The notes under the pieces were generated by a model. It was not told the DNA's origin. It was given only the letters and a program-made list of their open reading frames with translations, and made no database searches. From Taeniopygia guttata (taxonomy: Eukaryota; Chordata; Aves; Passeriformes; Estrildidae), in contig NC_133024.1 of NCBI RefSeq assembly GCF_048771995.1, positions 8,878,001 through 8,942,000 of the forward strand: a DNA stretch of 64,000 nt, written 5' to 3'. Every line of letters begins with the position of its first letter. Position 1 is the stretch's first letter. Position numbers and translations under genes: made by a program. Shown piece after piece: positions 63,651 to 64,000 of the stretch.

Positions 63651-64000
63651 AATCATAGAATCACAGAGTGGTTTGGGTTGGAAGGGATCACCTCATTCCA
63701 ACCCCCTGCCATGGGCAGGGACACTTTCCTCTATCTCAGGTTGCTCAGAGCCACATCCAACCTGGCCTTGAACACTTCCAGGTTTGGGGCATCCCCAGCT
63801 TCTCTGGAAAACCTTTGCCAGGCCTCACCATCCTCACAGGGAAGAATTTCTTCCTAACATCGAATCTAAACCTACTCTCTGTCAGTTTGAAGCCATTTCC
63901 CCTTGTTCTGTCACCGCGTGCTCTTGTAAATTCTCTACTTGTCTTGTGGGTTCCTCTCAGGTACTGGGAGGTGCTCTAAGGCCTCCTCAGAACTTTTTTT
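63651..64000 (-). mobile_element. CR1 3' end, continues past the window
   Basis: It begins AATCATAGAATCACAGAGTGG, two copies of the CR1 terminal octamer in reverse complement, followed by GGTTTGGGTTGGAAGGGATC and CCCTGCCATGGGCAGGGACA. The block is intact to the window edge and looks less diverged than the other CR1 pieces, so it is probably a younger copy. The 103-codon + strand frame here (63668-63979) is antisense to CR1 and not a gene. Confidence 0.95.

Noticed and set aside
63586..63979. Plus-strand frames of 61 and 103 codons
   Set aside because: They are largely antisense to the CR1 3' end.

Overview
The window looks like nuclear, mostly non-coding DNA from a bird, probably a songbird. 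The main evidence is its set of interspersed repeats. Five pieces of the CR1 retrotransposon are visible. Four lie in the antisense (minus) direction and one in sense. Two of the minus pieces carry the usual avian CR1 3' end, which reads on the + strand as AATCATAGAATCA..., followed by GGTTGGA and then CCAACC. The window also holds LTRs of the length and layout of avian endogenous retroviruses. Base composition is AT-rich and CpG-poor outside one small block, and there is no bacterial-style gene packing. No protein-coding gene, tRNA or rRNA could be supported. The open frames are short, overlap on both strands, or run through simple repeats.

Layout. From 1 to about 30 kb the DNA is largely unique. 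It is interrupted by an LTR (3465-4049, minus), a second LTR type (about 5526-5880, minus), a pyrimidine tract at 10.75-10.87 kb, an old CR1 piece at 17.9-18.3 kb and a sense CR1 piece at 22.3 kb. From 30.2 to 37.0 kb is the most unusual part. It holds a compound (TTTTC)n/(TTCTCC)n tract, a CpG-dense block of about 320 bp, an uninterrupted array of 78 TTCCC units, a second copy of the first LTR in the opposite orientation, and a (CTTTCC)n array touching the other end of that LTR. A short CR1 3' end follows at 36.98 kb. From 37 to 64 kb the DNA is again mostly unique, with low-complexity A/C and T/G stretches, a 12-bp-unit minisatellite, a near-perfect 35-bp palindrome (45.89 kb), a 1-kb CR1 copy (47.84-48.85 kb), poly(T) runs, a (GT)(TA) microsatellite and a CR1 copy that runs off the right edge.

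No genes work together here that can be named. The best guess is a long intron or an intergenic region. A few stretches have weak exon-like or enhancer-like features and are listed as findings, not as genes. I found no evidence of a new multi-gene system. The most distinctive structure is the LTR bracketed on both sides, with almost no spacer, by two different homopyrimidine arrays and sitting beside the only CpG-dense block of the window.
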